NCBI GenBank assembly: GCA_051657165.1
Contig: JBOFKD010000243.1
Span: 3,566 to 67,565, forward strand
Reading direction: 5' to 3'
Length of the DNA: 64,000 bases
Source of the DNA: UBA7332 sp051657165
GTDB lineage: Bacteria > Bacteroidota > Bacteroidia > Bacteroidales > UBA7332
The notes beneath the pieces are model-generated. The model saw only the letters and a list, made by a program, of their open reading frames with translations. It ran no database searches and was not told the DNA's origin. Of the stretch, positions 44,052-52,603 are shown piece after piece; within the stretch, counting starts at the first letter, position 1; each line of letters opens with the position of its first letter. The position numbers and the translations under genes were made by a program.

Positions 44052-44843
44052 ATGAAAATTGCAATCATTGGAGTCGGAAATATGGGTGCTGCTATAGCCA
44101 GAGGCCTGGCTAAAACTTCACTAATTATGGAATCTGACATTACAGTATCAGACCCTTCAAACCGATCTCTGGATAAAATCAGTGCGGAATTCCCATTAAT
44201 AAAGTGCACTACGAAAAATCAGGAAGCTGTTGATAAGGCTAGAATCATTATACTTGCCGTAAAACCATGGCTCGTAGATGATCTTATCGCCCAGATCAAG
44301 TATTCAATGGATTATAAAAAGCAAATCGTTATCTCTGTTGCTGCAGGTATATCATGCGAGGACCTGAGTAAAGCTTTCAGAGATGATCATGCTGAAGTGC
44401 CGGTAATATACAGAGCTATTCCGAATATTGCATTTGAAAAAAACGAAAGTATCACATTCTTATCGACTCAAAATGCATCTCCTTCGGATAATGAACTGGT
44501 ATTACCTCTGTTTGAAGCTTGCGGTAAAGCAGTTATGCTAAACGAAAAAGATATGGTATCAGCAACGGCTCTTGGCTCTTGCGGTATTGCATTTGCCTTC
44601 AGATACGTTCATGCCGTTATGTCAGCCGGTGTAGAATTAGGAATTGCAGCCCCTGTATCGAAAGATATCGCGATACAAACACTTAAGGGTGCTGTTTCAT
44701 TATTGGAACAAAGCAATGAACATCCGGAAGCATTAGTCAATAAAGTTACAACGCCGGGCGGTATAACAATCAAAGGCGTAAATGAATTAGAGCACAATGG
44801 ATTTACATCAGCTGTAATAAACGCATACAAAGCCTGTAAATAA
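44052..44843 (+). CDS. proC: Pyrroline-5-carboxylate reductase
   Basis: About 263 residues from 44052; that start gives the Rossmann motif at the very N-terminus (MKIAIIGVGNMGAAIARGL), while the frame open from 44010 adds only implausible residues. The C-terminal proline-synthesis signature TTPGGITIKGVNELE is intact. Makes proline from P5C with NAD(P)H. It follows the arginine genes but has the argD terminator between, so it is separately transcribed. Confidence 0.93.
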   Translation: MKIAIIGVGNMGAAIARGLAKTSLIMESDITVSDPSNRSLDKISAEFPLIKCTTKNQEAVDKARIIILAVKPWLVDDLIAQIKYSMDYKKQIVISVAAGISCEDLSKAFRDDHAEVPVIYRAIPNIAFEKNESITFLSTQNASPSDNELVLPLFEACGKAVMLNEKDMVSATALGSCGIAFAFRYVHAVMSAGVELGIAAPVSKDIAIQTLKGAVSLLEQSNEHPEALVNKVTTPGGITIKGVNELEHNGFTSAVINAYKACK

Positions 44844-44856
44844 GACTAAACAACTC

Positions 44857-44985
44857 AAAACAACAGCGTTAAGTCCAATCTTATATTTGACTTATTTTAA
44901 TAAAATAAAGTCATAAAATCATCGGATATAATGATATATTCTTAATGATTACATAAAGATTGACTCAACACTGTTGTTTTATTTT
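44857..44985 (+). terminator. Possible long-armed terminator after proC
   Basis: AAAACAACAGCGTTAAGTC near 44858 can pair with GACTCAACACTGTTGTTTT near 44962-44980, followed by ATTTTAAAA. In between a second hairpin (TGACTTATTTTA/TAAAATAAAGTCA) is possible. The long loop makes this uncertain. Confidence 0.35.
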
Positions 44986-45003
44986 AAAAATCGTGCGCAA
45001 TCG

Positions 45004-45034
45004 TTTGCGCGTTCGTTTTTTATCGCTAAGTTTG
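45004..45034 (+). promoter_or_regulatory. Promoter of the KDG kinase/KDPG aldolase operon
   Basis: TTTG at 45004-45007 and TAAGTTTG at 45027-45034 are 19 bases apart, matching the Bacteroidota consensus, with a leader of about 140 bases in which no riboswitch was recognised. Confidence 0.75.
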
Positions 45035-45179
45035 TAGCCGCTTAACTGTAATACAATTAAACAAATAGATAATACGGGCGAAGAATAAGGTCGTAAAGAA
45101 AATCTCCTGAGCACAAAACTCGCTGACATTCACAACCGGAAACTTTGCTCTCCCTTTAAAGTATTAATTTATATTATCA

Positions 45180-46220
45180 ATGAAGAAGGTAGTAACTTTT
45201 GGAGAAATTATGCTCCGCTTAGCCACTCCGGGCTATCAACGTTTTTCTCAGGCTTCTGAGTTTACAGCAACTTTTGGTGGTGGTGAAGCAAACGTAGCAG
45301 TATCTTTGGCTAACTACGGTTTAAACGCTGAATTTGTAACACGTTTACCAAAAAATGACATCGCTAAATCTTGTTTGATGAGCCTTCACAAACATAGCGT
45401 AAAAACAGACAATGTTATTTACGGTGGTGATCGTCTGGGTATTTATTTCTTAGAAACAGGAGCTGTTGCCCGTGCAAGTAAAGTTGTTTACGACCGTGCA
45501 TACTCTTCTATCTCAGAAATCCAGCCAGGAATGATCAACTGGAGAGAAGTTTTCAAAGATGCACAATGGTTCCACTGGACTGGTATTACACCGGCATTAT
45601 CTCAAAGTGCTGCTGATGCTTGTCTTGAGGCGATCAAAATCGCTAACGAAATGGGCGTAACTGTATCTACTGACCTGAACTTCCGTAAAAACCTATGGAA
45701 ATATGGCAAAACTGCACAAGAAGTTATGCCTGCTTTGGTTGAAGGTTGTGACGTCATCTTAGGAAACGAAGAAGATGCTGAAACAGTATTCGGAATCAAA
45801 CCTGAAGGATTTGACGTAACAAACACCGGAGGTCATGTTGAAGCAGCTGAGTTTGAATCAGTATGCCGTCAGTTGATGGATCGTTTCCCTCGTGCTAAAA
45901 AAGTTATTATCACACTTCGTGGTTCTATCAATGCAAACCACAATACATGGTCAGGTGTATTGTTCGATGGTAAAACATTGTTCGAAGCTCCTACTTATAA
46001 CATCACTCATATCGTTGACCGCGTAGGTGGTGGTGATTCATTCATGGGTGGATTAGTTTACGGATTAATCTCTTATCCTGCTGATGATCAAAAAGCATTA
46101 AACTTCGCTGTTGCAGCATCTTGCTTGAAACACACTATCTATGGTGACTTCAATCTTGCAACTGTAGAAGAAGTAGAAAAACTAATGAGCGGTGACGCTT
46201 CTGGTCGCGTATCCAGATAA
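45180..46220 (+). CDS. kdgK: 2-dehydro-3-deoxygluconokinase (PfkB family)
   Basis: A 346-residue PfkB sugar kinase, assigned to KDG because KDPG aldolase follows 20 bases later. FGGGEANVAVSLANYG near the N-terminus binds the sugar, and the catalytic base D286 lies in VGGGDSFMGG. Together the pair convert KDG to pyruvate and glyceraldehyde-3-phosphate, the end of hexuronate degradation. Codon use is noticeably biased toward a few codons, which suggests high expression compared with neighbours. Confidence 0.88.
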   Translation: MKKVVTFGEIMLRLATPGYQRFSQASEFTATFGGGEANVAVSLANYGLNAEFVTRLPKNDIAKSCLMSLHKHSVKTDNVIYGGDRLGIYFLETGAVARASKVVYDRAYSSISEIQPGMINWREVFKDAQWFHWTGITPALSQSAADACLEAIKIANEMGVTVSTDLNFRKNLWKYGKTAQEVMPALVEGCDVILGNEEDAETVFGIKPEGFDVTNTGGHVEAAEFESVCRQLMDRFPRAKKVIITLRGSINANHNTWSGVLFDGKTLFEAPTYNITHIVDRVGGGDSFMGGLVYGLISYPADDQKALNFAVAASCLKHTIYGDFNLATVEEVEKLMSGDASGRVSR

Positions 46221-46225
46221 TAAAA

Positions 46226-46231
46226 AAGGAG
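46226..46231 (+). promoter_or_regulatory. Shine-Dalgarno sequence before the KDPG aldolase gene
   Basis: AAGGAG lies nine bases before the ATG at 46241. Most genes of this window, like most in Bacteroidota, lack such a site, so it is worth noting. Confidence 0.6.
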
Positions 46232-46240
46232 AAATATAAA

Positions 46241-46912
46241 ATGGCTCGTTTTTCAAAAATTCAGGTATTAGGTGCTATGGCATCTACAGGTATGGTTCCT
46301 GTATTTTACCATTCAGATATTGAGACTGCTAAAAATGTATTGAAAGCTTGCTACGAAGGCGGTGTACGTGCATTTGAATTTACTAACCGCGGAGACTTCG
46401 CTCACGAAGTTTTCGGTGAATTAGTGAAATTTGCAGCAAAAGAATGTCCGGAGATGATTATCGGTGTAGGATCAATCGTTGATCCTGCAACAGCAGCTCT
46501 TTACATTCAGCTAGGCGCAAACTTTATTGTAGGTCCGCTTTTCAACCCTGAAATCGCAAAAGTATGTAACCGTCGTCTGATCCCTTACACACCAGGTTGT
46601 GGATCTGTATCAGAAGTTGGTTTCGCTCAGGAATTAGGTTGTGACCTTTGTAAAGTATTCCCTGCAGGTAACGTAGGTGGTCCTTCTTTCGTTAAAAACA
46701 TGAAAGCTCCAATGCCATGGTCTATGCTTATGGTTACGGGTGGTGTTGAGCCGACTGAAGAAAATCTTTCTGCATGGATTAATGCCGGTGTAACTTGTGT
46801 AGGTATGGGTTCTAACCTTTTCCCTGCATCTGTTATTAAAGAGCAAAACTGGAGTGCTATCACTGAAAAGTGTAAAGAAGCATTTGCCATCATAAATAAA
46901 GTTAGAAAGTGA
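46241..46912 (+). CDS. eda: KDPG (2-dehydro-3-deoxyphosphogluconate) aldolase
   Basis: A 223-residue class-I aldolase. The Schiff-base lysine is K138 in GCDLCKVFPAG, and the catalytic glutamate is E46 in RAFEFTNRG. Splits KDPG into pyruvate and glyceraldehyde-3-phosphate. It pairs with the kinase immediately upstream; two terminators in tandem follow. Confidence 0.93.
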   Translation: MARFSKIQVLGAMASTGMVPVFYHSDIETAKNVLKACYEGGVRAFEFTNRGDFAHEVFGELVKFAAKECPEMIIGVGSIVDPATAALYIQLGANFIVGPLFNPEIAKVCNRRLIPYTPGCGSVSEVGFAQELGCDLCKVFPAGNVGGPSFVKNMKAPMPWSMLMVTGGVEPTEENLSAWINAGVTCVGMGSNLFPASVIKEQNWSAITEKCKEAFAIINKVRK

Positions 46913-46917
46913 TTGAT

Positions 46918-46960
46918 AAAAGGATTTCTCTTCTTCGCGAAGAGGATCCTTTTATTTTTT
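46918..46960 (+). terminator. First terminator after the KDPG aldolase gene
   Basis: AAAAGGATTTCTCTTC pairs with GAAGAGGATCCTTTT around TTCGC, followed by ATTTTTT. Confidence 0.85.
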
Positions 46961-46978
46961 CTTCTCGTAATTCCTGCA

Positions 46979-47020
46979 GAAAGGGGATGTGTCCGGAGGT
47001 CACATCCCCTTCCTTTTTTT
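46979..47020 (+). terminator. Second terminator in tandem after the KDPG aldolase gene
   Basis: GAAAGGGGATGTG pairs with CACATCCCCTTC around TCCGGAGGT, followed by seven Ts. With the first terminator it closes a probably strongly expressed operon. Confidence 0.88.
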
Positions 47021-47113
47021 GTGCCTGTCGTGCATGATATTGAGGAATTAACGTATAAATACCGCAGACTCAACAATTACTCGCTGTTGTCTGCCACTAA
47101 TTGCTAATTTCAG

Positions 47114-47250
47114 TTTGCTACTTGCAAGCCGGAATGATCTTGCAGTTGGAAATTTGCTTAAGAGAAATTCGAAATTCTCTTAAGAGAAAATGAAAAACCA
47201 CTTAAGAGAATCTCACGAAGCTCTTAAGTGGTTTCAAAAAACTCTGTGTG
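47114..47250 (+). repeat. Intergenic mosaic repeat, plus-strand relative of 35157-35345
   Basis: One TTTGCTACTTGCAA, then TGATCTTGCAGTTGGAAATT, then four CTTAAGAG-type words (47158-47233), some forming the palindrome CTCTTAAGAG. AAAAAACTCTGTGTG follows. The order matches the minus strand of 35157-35345. The rest of the 46913-47319 gap holds only the two terminators. Confidence 0.7.
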
Positions 47251-47319
47251 CAGGTATTTTCCCGATGAATCATTCGTATAAGGAATCCGGGCAATACGAT
47301 CTTTGACACACTCTCTTTT

Positions 47320-48612
47320 TTATTTTTGTTTTGGTGTTACAAATTTATTATACAGAGCTAGTCCAACAATCGTAGACACTCCGATCAGCGAAAATATAAG
47401 CCATAGTGTTTTTGGCTCATTCAATTTATCTACATAATGTACATAAAGCTGAGATCCGAGAATCCCTCCTACTCCACTACCTATAACCCCATAAAGAAAA
47501 GAATATCCCAGGTAAAGAGCTTTTTTATCTGCCGGTGCAATAAGACCAACATAAGAAATAAATTTAGGATGAGCAATCATCTCTCCGATTGAAAAGATAA
47601 AAATACCAGCCATAAAGATCCATATGCTTTCTGATAACGCAAGACAAGCCATCCCCGCTGTTGCAATAAGCAAACCAACGATCATTGTAGGCAATGCCTT
47701 TGTCTCTTTTACTATGTTGGAAATAAATAACTGAAGTGCAATAATTGCAAAAGCATTGATCACTGTCACATGCTCAGAGTCAAACTTCCAGTCCGGATTA
47801 GCCACAAAATGAGAAAGTACAGAATTTACAACCTGATTTACAGGCTCCACATTCACATAATCTTTTAAGTACCACAATACCGTGTCAAACATCTGGAAAT
47901 ACAGAATCCAGAAACCACTGTAAATTACAATCATCGACATAAAACGTACATCTTTCAATACCAGCGCAGCTTCCTTAAAAACAACTCCTAATGATTTTGT
48001 ACTCTTTGGGCGCTGCGGTTCTTTATAGACAAATATATTTAGCAGAATCATAGACCCCGTCCCAATCGCAGCCATCAGAAAGATATAACTCCATGAGAGA
48101 CTTTTCAGGTAAGGAACAAAAATGAGCGGAAAAATAAAAGCTCCCAGATTTATAGACCAATAAAATATACCAAATCCCAATGTTGAGTTATGTTCGTTCG
48201 TCTCCCGTGCAATCGTTCCGGAAATAATTGGTTTGAATACACCTGCTCCCAGAACCATCAGCATAAGACTGGCGAAAACGGTTGTATATGTACCGGACAT
48301 ACTGGTTAAGAAATATCCCAGAGACATTACAATAAAGGCAAACATCAGCATCTTGCGGTATCCGTAACGATCAGCCATTGCCCCGGATATAATAGGTAAA
48401 AGATAAAGAAGCGGTGTTATTGTACTTTTGATAACTCCTACACTTTCGCGAGTAAATCCCATACCTCCTTCATCAATGCCTAAAACCAGATACACTGACA
48501 GGACTGACATTACACCATAATAAGATCCGCGCTCAAAAAACTCCATGACGATCACCGTCCAAAAATTCCGGGAGAATGATTTCACTCCGGCATTTGCTAT
48601 TTTCTGTTCCAT
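47320..48612 (-). CDS. POT/PTR-family proton-dependent transporter (MFS), probably oligopeptides
   Basis: A 430-residue membrane protein with about 11-12 helices. The POT signature appears at the N-terminus as VMEFFERGSYYGV (EFxERxxYYG type), and LGAGVFKPIISG corresponds to the family's second motif. POT members import di- and tripeptides with protons. The rest is closest to the general MFS pattern, and substrate is inferred. No operon partner. Confidence 0.8.
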   Translation of the reverse strand: MEQKIANAGVKSFSRNFWTVIVMEFFERGSYYGVMSVLSVYLVLGIDEGGMGFTRESVGVIKSTITPLLYLLPIISGAMADRYGYRKMLMFAFIVMSLGYFLTSMSGTYTTVFASLMLMVLGAGVFKPIISGTIARETNEHNSTLGFGIFYWSINLGAFIFPLIFVPYLKSLSWSYIFLMAAIGTGSMILLNIFVYKEPQRPKSTKSLGVVFKEAALVLKDVRFMSMIVIYSGFWILYFQMFDTVLWYLKDYVNVEPVNQVVNSVLSHFVANPDWKFDSEHVTVINAFAIIALQLFISNIVKETKALPTMIVGLLIATAGMACLALSESIWIFMAGIFIFSIGEMIAHPKFISYVGLIAPADKKALYLGYSFLYGVIGSGVGGILGSQLYVHYVDKLNEPKTLWLIFSLIGVSTIVGLALYNKFVTPKQK

Positions 48613-48686
48613 CTAAAAATATAATTATTTAATCTGTGTTCTATGCACGTAATAAGCCGCAATATAAGAAAATCGGAACAGATATG

Positions 48687-48694
48687 CAAAGCTA
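48687..48694 (-). promoter_or_regulatory. Candidate -7 box of the POT transporter gene
   Basis: The minus strand has TAGCTTTG (TAnnTTTG) about 75 bases before the start. A TTG at the right distance was not found. A hairpin (AATCCGG...CCGGATT, 48712-48750) lies upstream. Confidence 0.4.
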
Positions 48695-48832
48695 AAAAGG
48701 CGCCCCCGGCTAATCCGGCCTGTTCAATTTATTTCAGGCTTCCGGATTTTAATATTTTCTTCTGTCGATTTGAAATCCACCTATTTTAGGACAAGACAAA
48801 TAAGTATATTCTAAGAGCTGATTCATTACAAA

Positions 48833-48875
48833 TAAAGAGGATGCATCAAAACTCATATTGACACATCCTCTTTTA
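48833..48875 (-). terminator. Terminator after the pRiA4b-type gene
   Basis: AAAGAGGATG pairs with CATCCTCTTT across a loop of about 20 bases, with T-rich sequence on the exit side, directly after the stop codon of the minus-strand gene. Confidence 0.8.
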
Positions 48876-48881
48876 TTATCT

Positions 48882-49463
48882 TTAATGGCTAAATATATAA
48901 TTCAGCGTTTTATTTATTGATTCCAGATCTATAAATTTTAATACATTCAGATCTTCATCCGGCTCTAAACAAAGAATATCCCGAATGTCGTCATAATCAT
49001 CATGTGACGGGTCCACAGCTACCTGAAGCATGTAATTATAACCCGGAATACCACCACAATCTTCAGGAGGACACTCATTCTCCCCGTCAACACATATCGG
49101 AATCTTACTTTCTACTTCCTGCGGAGACAATATCTTCTCTAAAATTATCTGATGCTGCCAGTCATCGCCAAAGTCATAATTATAAATCAACTCATCACCC
49201 GGCTTTTTCAGAAGTGTATTCAGCAATACACCCTGACAATTCACGGTAGTCTCATCATTCCATGTAAAATCTTCTTCATCGGGCAACTGATAGTTAACTC
49301 CGTCAGAGACAAATTGAAATAAGTGATAATCCTCCCAACCCATTGAGATTTGGATAACATCATGCAACTCATCTAATTTAATCATCGATGAGACTAACAG
49401 TCGACGCCATATCAGAGGAGATGATCCTGTAAGGATTACTTTTAATTGATAAATAACATTCAT
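48882..49463 (-). CDS. Plasmid pRiA4b ORF-3-family protein
   Basis: A 193-residue protein of the pRiA4b ORF-3 family (YQLKVILTGSSPLIWRRLLV; LHDVIQISMGWEDYHLFQF; YNYDFGDDWQHQIILEKIL; CPPEDCGGIPGY). Members are widespread in chromosomes and mobile elements, and their function is not known. No mobile-element genes lie nearby. A possible -7 box (TATATTTG) is at 49635-49628 on the minus strand. Confidence 0.88.
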   Translation of the reverse strand: MNVIYQLKVILTGSSPLIWRRLLVSSMIKLDELHDVIQISMGWEDYHLFQFVSDGVNYQLPDEEDFTWNDETTVNCQGVLLNTLLKKPGDELIYNYDFGDDWQHQIILEKILSPQEVESKIPICVDGENECPPEDCGGIPGYNYMLQVAVDPSHDDYDDIRDILCLEPDEDLNVLKFIDLESINKTLNYIFSH

Positions 49464-49689
49464 AAAACTCCAAATTACAGATTAAATCAATGAGAATAAT
49501 ATAAACATAATTGATGACAGAAAAAAAACCTACATTAATTGAAGCCAGCATAATATATCTCTTCCAGTTCCTGATCTCAAAACGCATGATTGTTTTCATC
49601 TATCCTTTGTTGCAATAATAATCATAACAAATATATAAACAACTACACAGGCCTTAATTGTTTTCAGTGGAAGCTATTTAAAACAAAAA

Positions 49690-49730
49690 AGAAGTCCCGG
49701 ATATATTTAACGATATAATCCGGGACCTTT
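49690..49730 (-). terminator. Terminator after the PepSY-like gene
   Basis: AAGGTCCCGGATTATA pairs with TATATCCGGGACTT on the minus strand and is followed by CTTTTTTG. The remaining bases of the 49464-49859 gap are AT-rich with nothing else recognised. Confidence 0.8.
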
Positions 49731-49859
49731 TGCAAACGTATAATTTATTAAGATATACTATTTATTTATAGTATAACTATTTTACATCTCAATTGGTTGA
49801 GTATAAATCAATAATTAACAGTCTTTTTTGATAATAAGCAGGATTACCGGCCTGTTGAT

Positions 49860-50297
49860 TTAGTCATCAATCTCAGTCAGTACAAAATTCTTATCAAAAT
49901 TCAACTCAAGACCATTTGTCAGCTTAAGCTCATATCCTCTACGGTCTTTCTCCAGTTCCATAATACGATAACCGGGATGATTCGTTTTTAAATGATTAAT
50001 AATTTTCGCAGGCACTAGTCTTAATGGCACTTCTGTCTGCTTACAGGAGATAGATTTCCACTCGCCATTTTTAGCAAATTCAATTTTTGTTCCGTCTGTA
50101 AAAACAACATCATACTCTTTATTAAAAAAATCCTCATCTTCTTTTACATAAGAAACAACCGAACGATTAAAATATTCGTTCAGGAATTGCTGCGACTTTA
50201 CCGGTAATTGACTTTTTTCAATAAGCTTCCCGTCACTTGCCTGCATTACTCCATGAGCAAACAGGAGGGAAAATAATAACACGAAAATTTTATTCAT
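49860..50297 (-). CDS. Periplasmic PepSY-like (DUF2874) protein
   Basis: A 145-residue secreted protein (signal MNKIFVLLFSLLFAHGVMQA). It holds two PepSY-like repeats: residues about 28-85 (YDVVFTDGTKIEFAKNGEW) and 88-145 (YELKLTNGLELNFDKNFVL). Members bind something in the envelope, but their role is unknown. It lies just downstream of the histidine kinase gene (57 bases), and similar proteins in Bacteroides are typically targets or accessories of the adjacent two-component system. Confidence 0.82.
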   Translation of the reverse strand: MNKIFVLLFSLLFAHGVMQASDGKLIEKSQLPVKSQQFLNEYFNRSVVSYVKEDEDFFNKEYDVVFTDGTKIEFAKNGEWKSISCKQTEVPLRLVPAKIINHLKTNHPGYRIMELEKDRRGYELKLTNGLELNFDKNFVLTEIDD

Positions 50298-50354
50298 ATA
50301 TTTAAGTTTTAGTTTATTACTAATCTATTCAGTACTCTTTGACAGTGTATTCAT

Positions 50355-51638
50355 TTATTTCTCATTATCCTTATAGACCTTGAATACATGAAGTCCATCA
50401 CTAAATACGTATTTACAATGAAGTCCATAGCGTTTACAAATAGATTTCACCAATGACATACCCAGTCCTGTTGAATTTTCTTTTCGGTTTGTATGATAGA
50501 ACCGTTCAAATATTTTTGATCCGTCAAGTGGATTATCAACGCCTGTATTTGCTATAATTAATTCATTACTGTTAATCTCTATATCAACGAATCCTCCTGC
50601 AACATTATGAACGAAAGCATTCTTCAATAAATTAGCTATTAATATATCTGCCAAAGAATCATTCATTGATAAGAAAAAATCCTGTGTTATCTTCCTTGAT
50701 ATTTTCAGATCCATATAATCATACACCTCTTCAAAATCTGTCAGAAAACGAGTTATCAATTTATCTACCGATATATGATCTGTTTCTGTAAATTGTCCGT
50801 TATCTATTTTACTAAGCAACAGAAGTGATTTATTCAATTTCGCAACATTACAAAGAGTATTATGCACCTTCATCAATTCGGACAACTGCATCTCTGAAAG
50901 AGTCTCATCCTCCATTAACATTTCAAGTCTGTTGCGGCAAATAGCTATTGGTGTCTGAATCTCATGCGATGCATTACCTATAAATTGCTTTTGTTCTTCA
51001 AATTGCTTTTCGGCACGGGTCACATTACGAATAGCTGCTTCATTCAGTTTTTGAAATTCAATAATATCTGTATTATTATCCAGTGGTTCATTTTCATTCC
51101 CAACTTTGTATCTGTCCAGCCAGTGAAGTAATTTGTAAAGAGGACGCATATTGGTGCGGAACAACCAGATATTAATGAATATAATCACTACTAATAATGA
51201 AGCATAAAGGATTAGCATCCATTTCAGAATCGACTCTTGCAAATCGGACTTCTCAATAGTTGGAGTTGCAATCGTAAGCATCCAGTACTTATGATCGTTA
51301 TCCATAAAATATGTACGAAGAATCCGGGCAGGTTCCGTTTCCTTTTTAGCCGGTATAAAAATCATAGAGTCAATAAATCGCTCTTCTTTTATCTTCTGCG
51401 TATAATCTTTAGATACTTCTTTAATAAAGTATTGATTATTTGTCCCGTTAGATATATGAGGAATTTCTTCCCCTGAGAGCTTCTTGATTATGACCATTTC
51501 GGCATATTCCTCCAATGAATCGTCTACTTCATCATTAATTTCATTGATGATTGTATGATAGAAGAAGAAAGCCCATAGCGACATTACTAATATCAACACA
51601 GGAGATATCTGCAATAATATCCGATTAAATAATTTCAT
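50355..51638 (-). CDS. Membrane sensor histidine kinase
   Basis: A 427-residue kinase. Transmembrane helices lie at about 10-28 and 140-162, enclosing a periplasmic sensor region of about 110 residues. The HisKA box is QFIGNASHEIQTPIAICRNR, then the N box LIANLLKNAFVHN, and the G box STGLGMSLVKSICKRYG. No HAMP is obvious. Twenty bases separate it from the response regulator gene, and the PepSY-like gene follows. Signal unknown. Confidence 0.92.
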   Translation of the reverse strand: MKLFNRILLQISPVLILVMSLWAFFFYHTIINEINDEVDDSLEEYAEMVIIKKLSGEEIPHISNGTNNQYFIKEVSKDYTQKIKEERFIDSMIFIPAKKETEPARILRTYFMDNDHKYWMLTIATPTIEKSDLQESILKWMLILYASLLVVIIFINIWLFRTNMRPLYKLLHWLDRYKVGNENEPLDNNTDIIEFQKLNEAAIRNVTRAEKQFEEQKQFIGNASHEIQTPIAICRNRLEMLMEDETLSEMQLSELMKVHNTLCNVAKLNKSLLLLSKIDNGQFTETDHISVDKLITRFLTDFEEVYDYMDLKISRKITQDFFLSMNDSLADILIANLLKNAFVHNVAGGFVDIEINSNELIIANTGVDNPLDGSKIFERFYHTNRKENSTGLGMSLVKSICKRYGLHCKYVFSDGLHVFKVYKDNEK

Positions 51639-51658
51639 ATGGTAAGTTTATTCGCTTA

Positions 51659-52336
51659 TTATTCTTCCGTGAATTTATATCCAAATCCATACACGGCCTT
51701 AATCTGCGGGGATGCTCCGCTATCTTTAAGCTTCTTTCTTAAATTCTTAATCTGAGCGTATATAAAATCGAAATTATCTACCTGATCAATATGATCTCCC
51801 CAGACAGATTCAGCCAGAACATTCTTATTAATCAGACGATCTGGCCGGTTCATGAGATAATACAGAATATCATATTCCTTCCTGTTTAGGTCCAGAGGTT
51901 TATTATCTACTTTCACCGTAAAAGTATCAGGATATAGAACTACATTCCCAAAACAAACATTCATCTCTCCATTGTGCTGATTCCGTCGTATCACACTCTT
52001 AATACGGGCCAGCAGTTCGGCCAGATGAAAAGGCTTCGGCAAATAATCATCTGCACCCAGATTTAACCCATGCACTTTATCTTCCAGAGAATCTTTTGCC
52101 GAGATAATAATCACATTCCCGATTTTATGAAGATCACGCAACTTATCCAGCAGATCCAGGCCGGAGCCATCGGGCAACATTATATCCAGAAGGATGCAAT
52201 CATAATCATACTCACAAACCTTTTCAGTAGCGGCTTCCAGATTATCTGCAATCTCAACGATATATCTTTCTTTCTCTAATGTCTTCTGCAATATTTCGCG
52301 TAAATCTTTATCATCTTCAATTATAAGTATCTTCAT
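51659..52336 (-). CDS. OmpR-family response regulator
   Basis: A 225-residue regulator. The receiver domain (1-120) has the acidic pair in IIEDDKDL, the phospho-acceptor D51 in CILLDIMLPDGSG, and the conserved lysine in IISAKDS. A winged-helix DNA-binding domain (130-225) ends with YGFGYKF. It is expected to be phosphorylated by the kinase encoded next and to regulate this operon, including the PepSY-like gene. Confidence 0.94.
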   Translation of the reverse strand: MKILIIEDDKDLREILQKTLEKERYIVEIADNLEAATEKVCEYDYDCILLDIMLPDGSGLDLLDKLRDLHKIGNVIIISAKDSLEDKVHGLNLGADDYLPKPFHLAELLARIKSVIRRNQHNGEMNVCFGNVVLYPDTFTVKVDNKPLDLNRKEYDILYYLMNRPDRLINKNVLAESVWGDHIDQVDNFDFIYAQIKNLRKKLKDSGASPQIKAVYGFGYKFTEE

Positions 52337-52457
52337 ATCTTTATTCTATGATTTAGAAAAACATATTAAATAGAAAATTCCGGGAACTCATCTCGGTTTC
52401 CGAAAAAAACGATATGAATTCTATGAGTAAAAACCATTCTGAGCATCAGAAGGTTTC

Positions 52458-52471
52458 ACTTTGGCCAAAGT
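52458..52471. promoter_or_regulatory. Perfect 14-base palindrome upstream of sucC
   Basis: ACTTTGGCCAAAGT is a perfect inverted repeat 133 bases before sucC, between the divergent regulator and succinyl-CoA synthetase genes. It may be an operator. No convincing promoter box for sucC was seen in this 267-base gap. Confidence 0.35.
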
Positions 52472-52603
52472 TCTGGTTCAATTCTGAAAAATTTCTGCAA
52501 AAAAAGAATTCACAAGATTATTCTCATACAAATATGCAGACTTTAAACCATACTCTCCTTCATTCTGTTATAAAAGAAAGATTTACCTTACAATTTATAC
52601 AAT

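Noticed and set aside
46913..47107. Plus-strand frame of 64 codons after the KDPG aldolase gene
   Set aside because: It reads through two strong terminators and has no support.
49378..49599. Minus-strand frame of 73 codons overlapping the pRiA4b-type gene start
   Set aside because: It overlaps the well-supported gene in another frame and has no recognisable features beyond one hydrophobic stretch.
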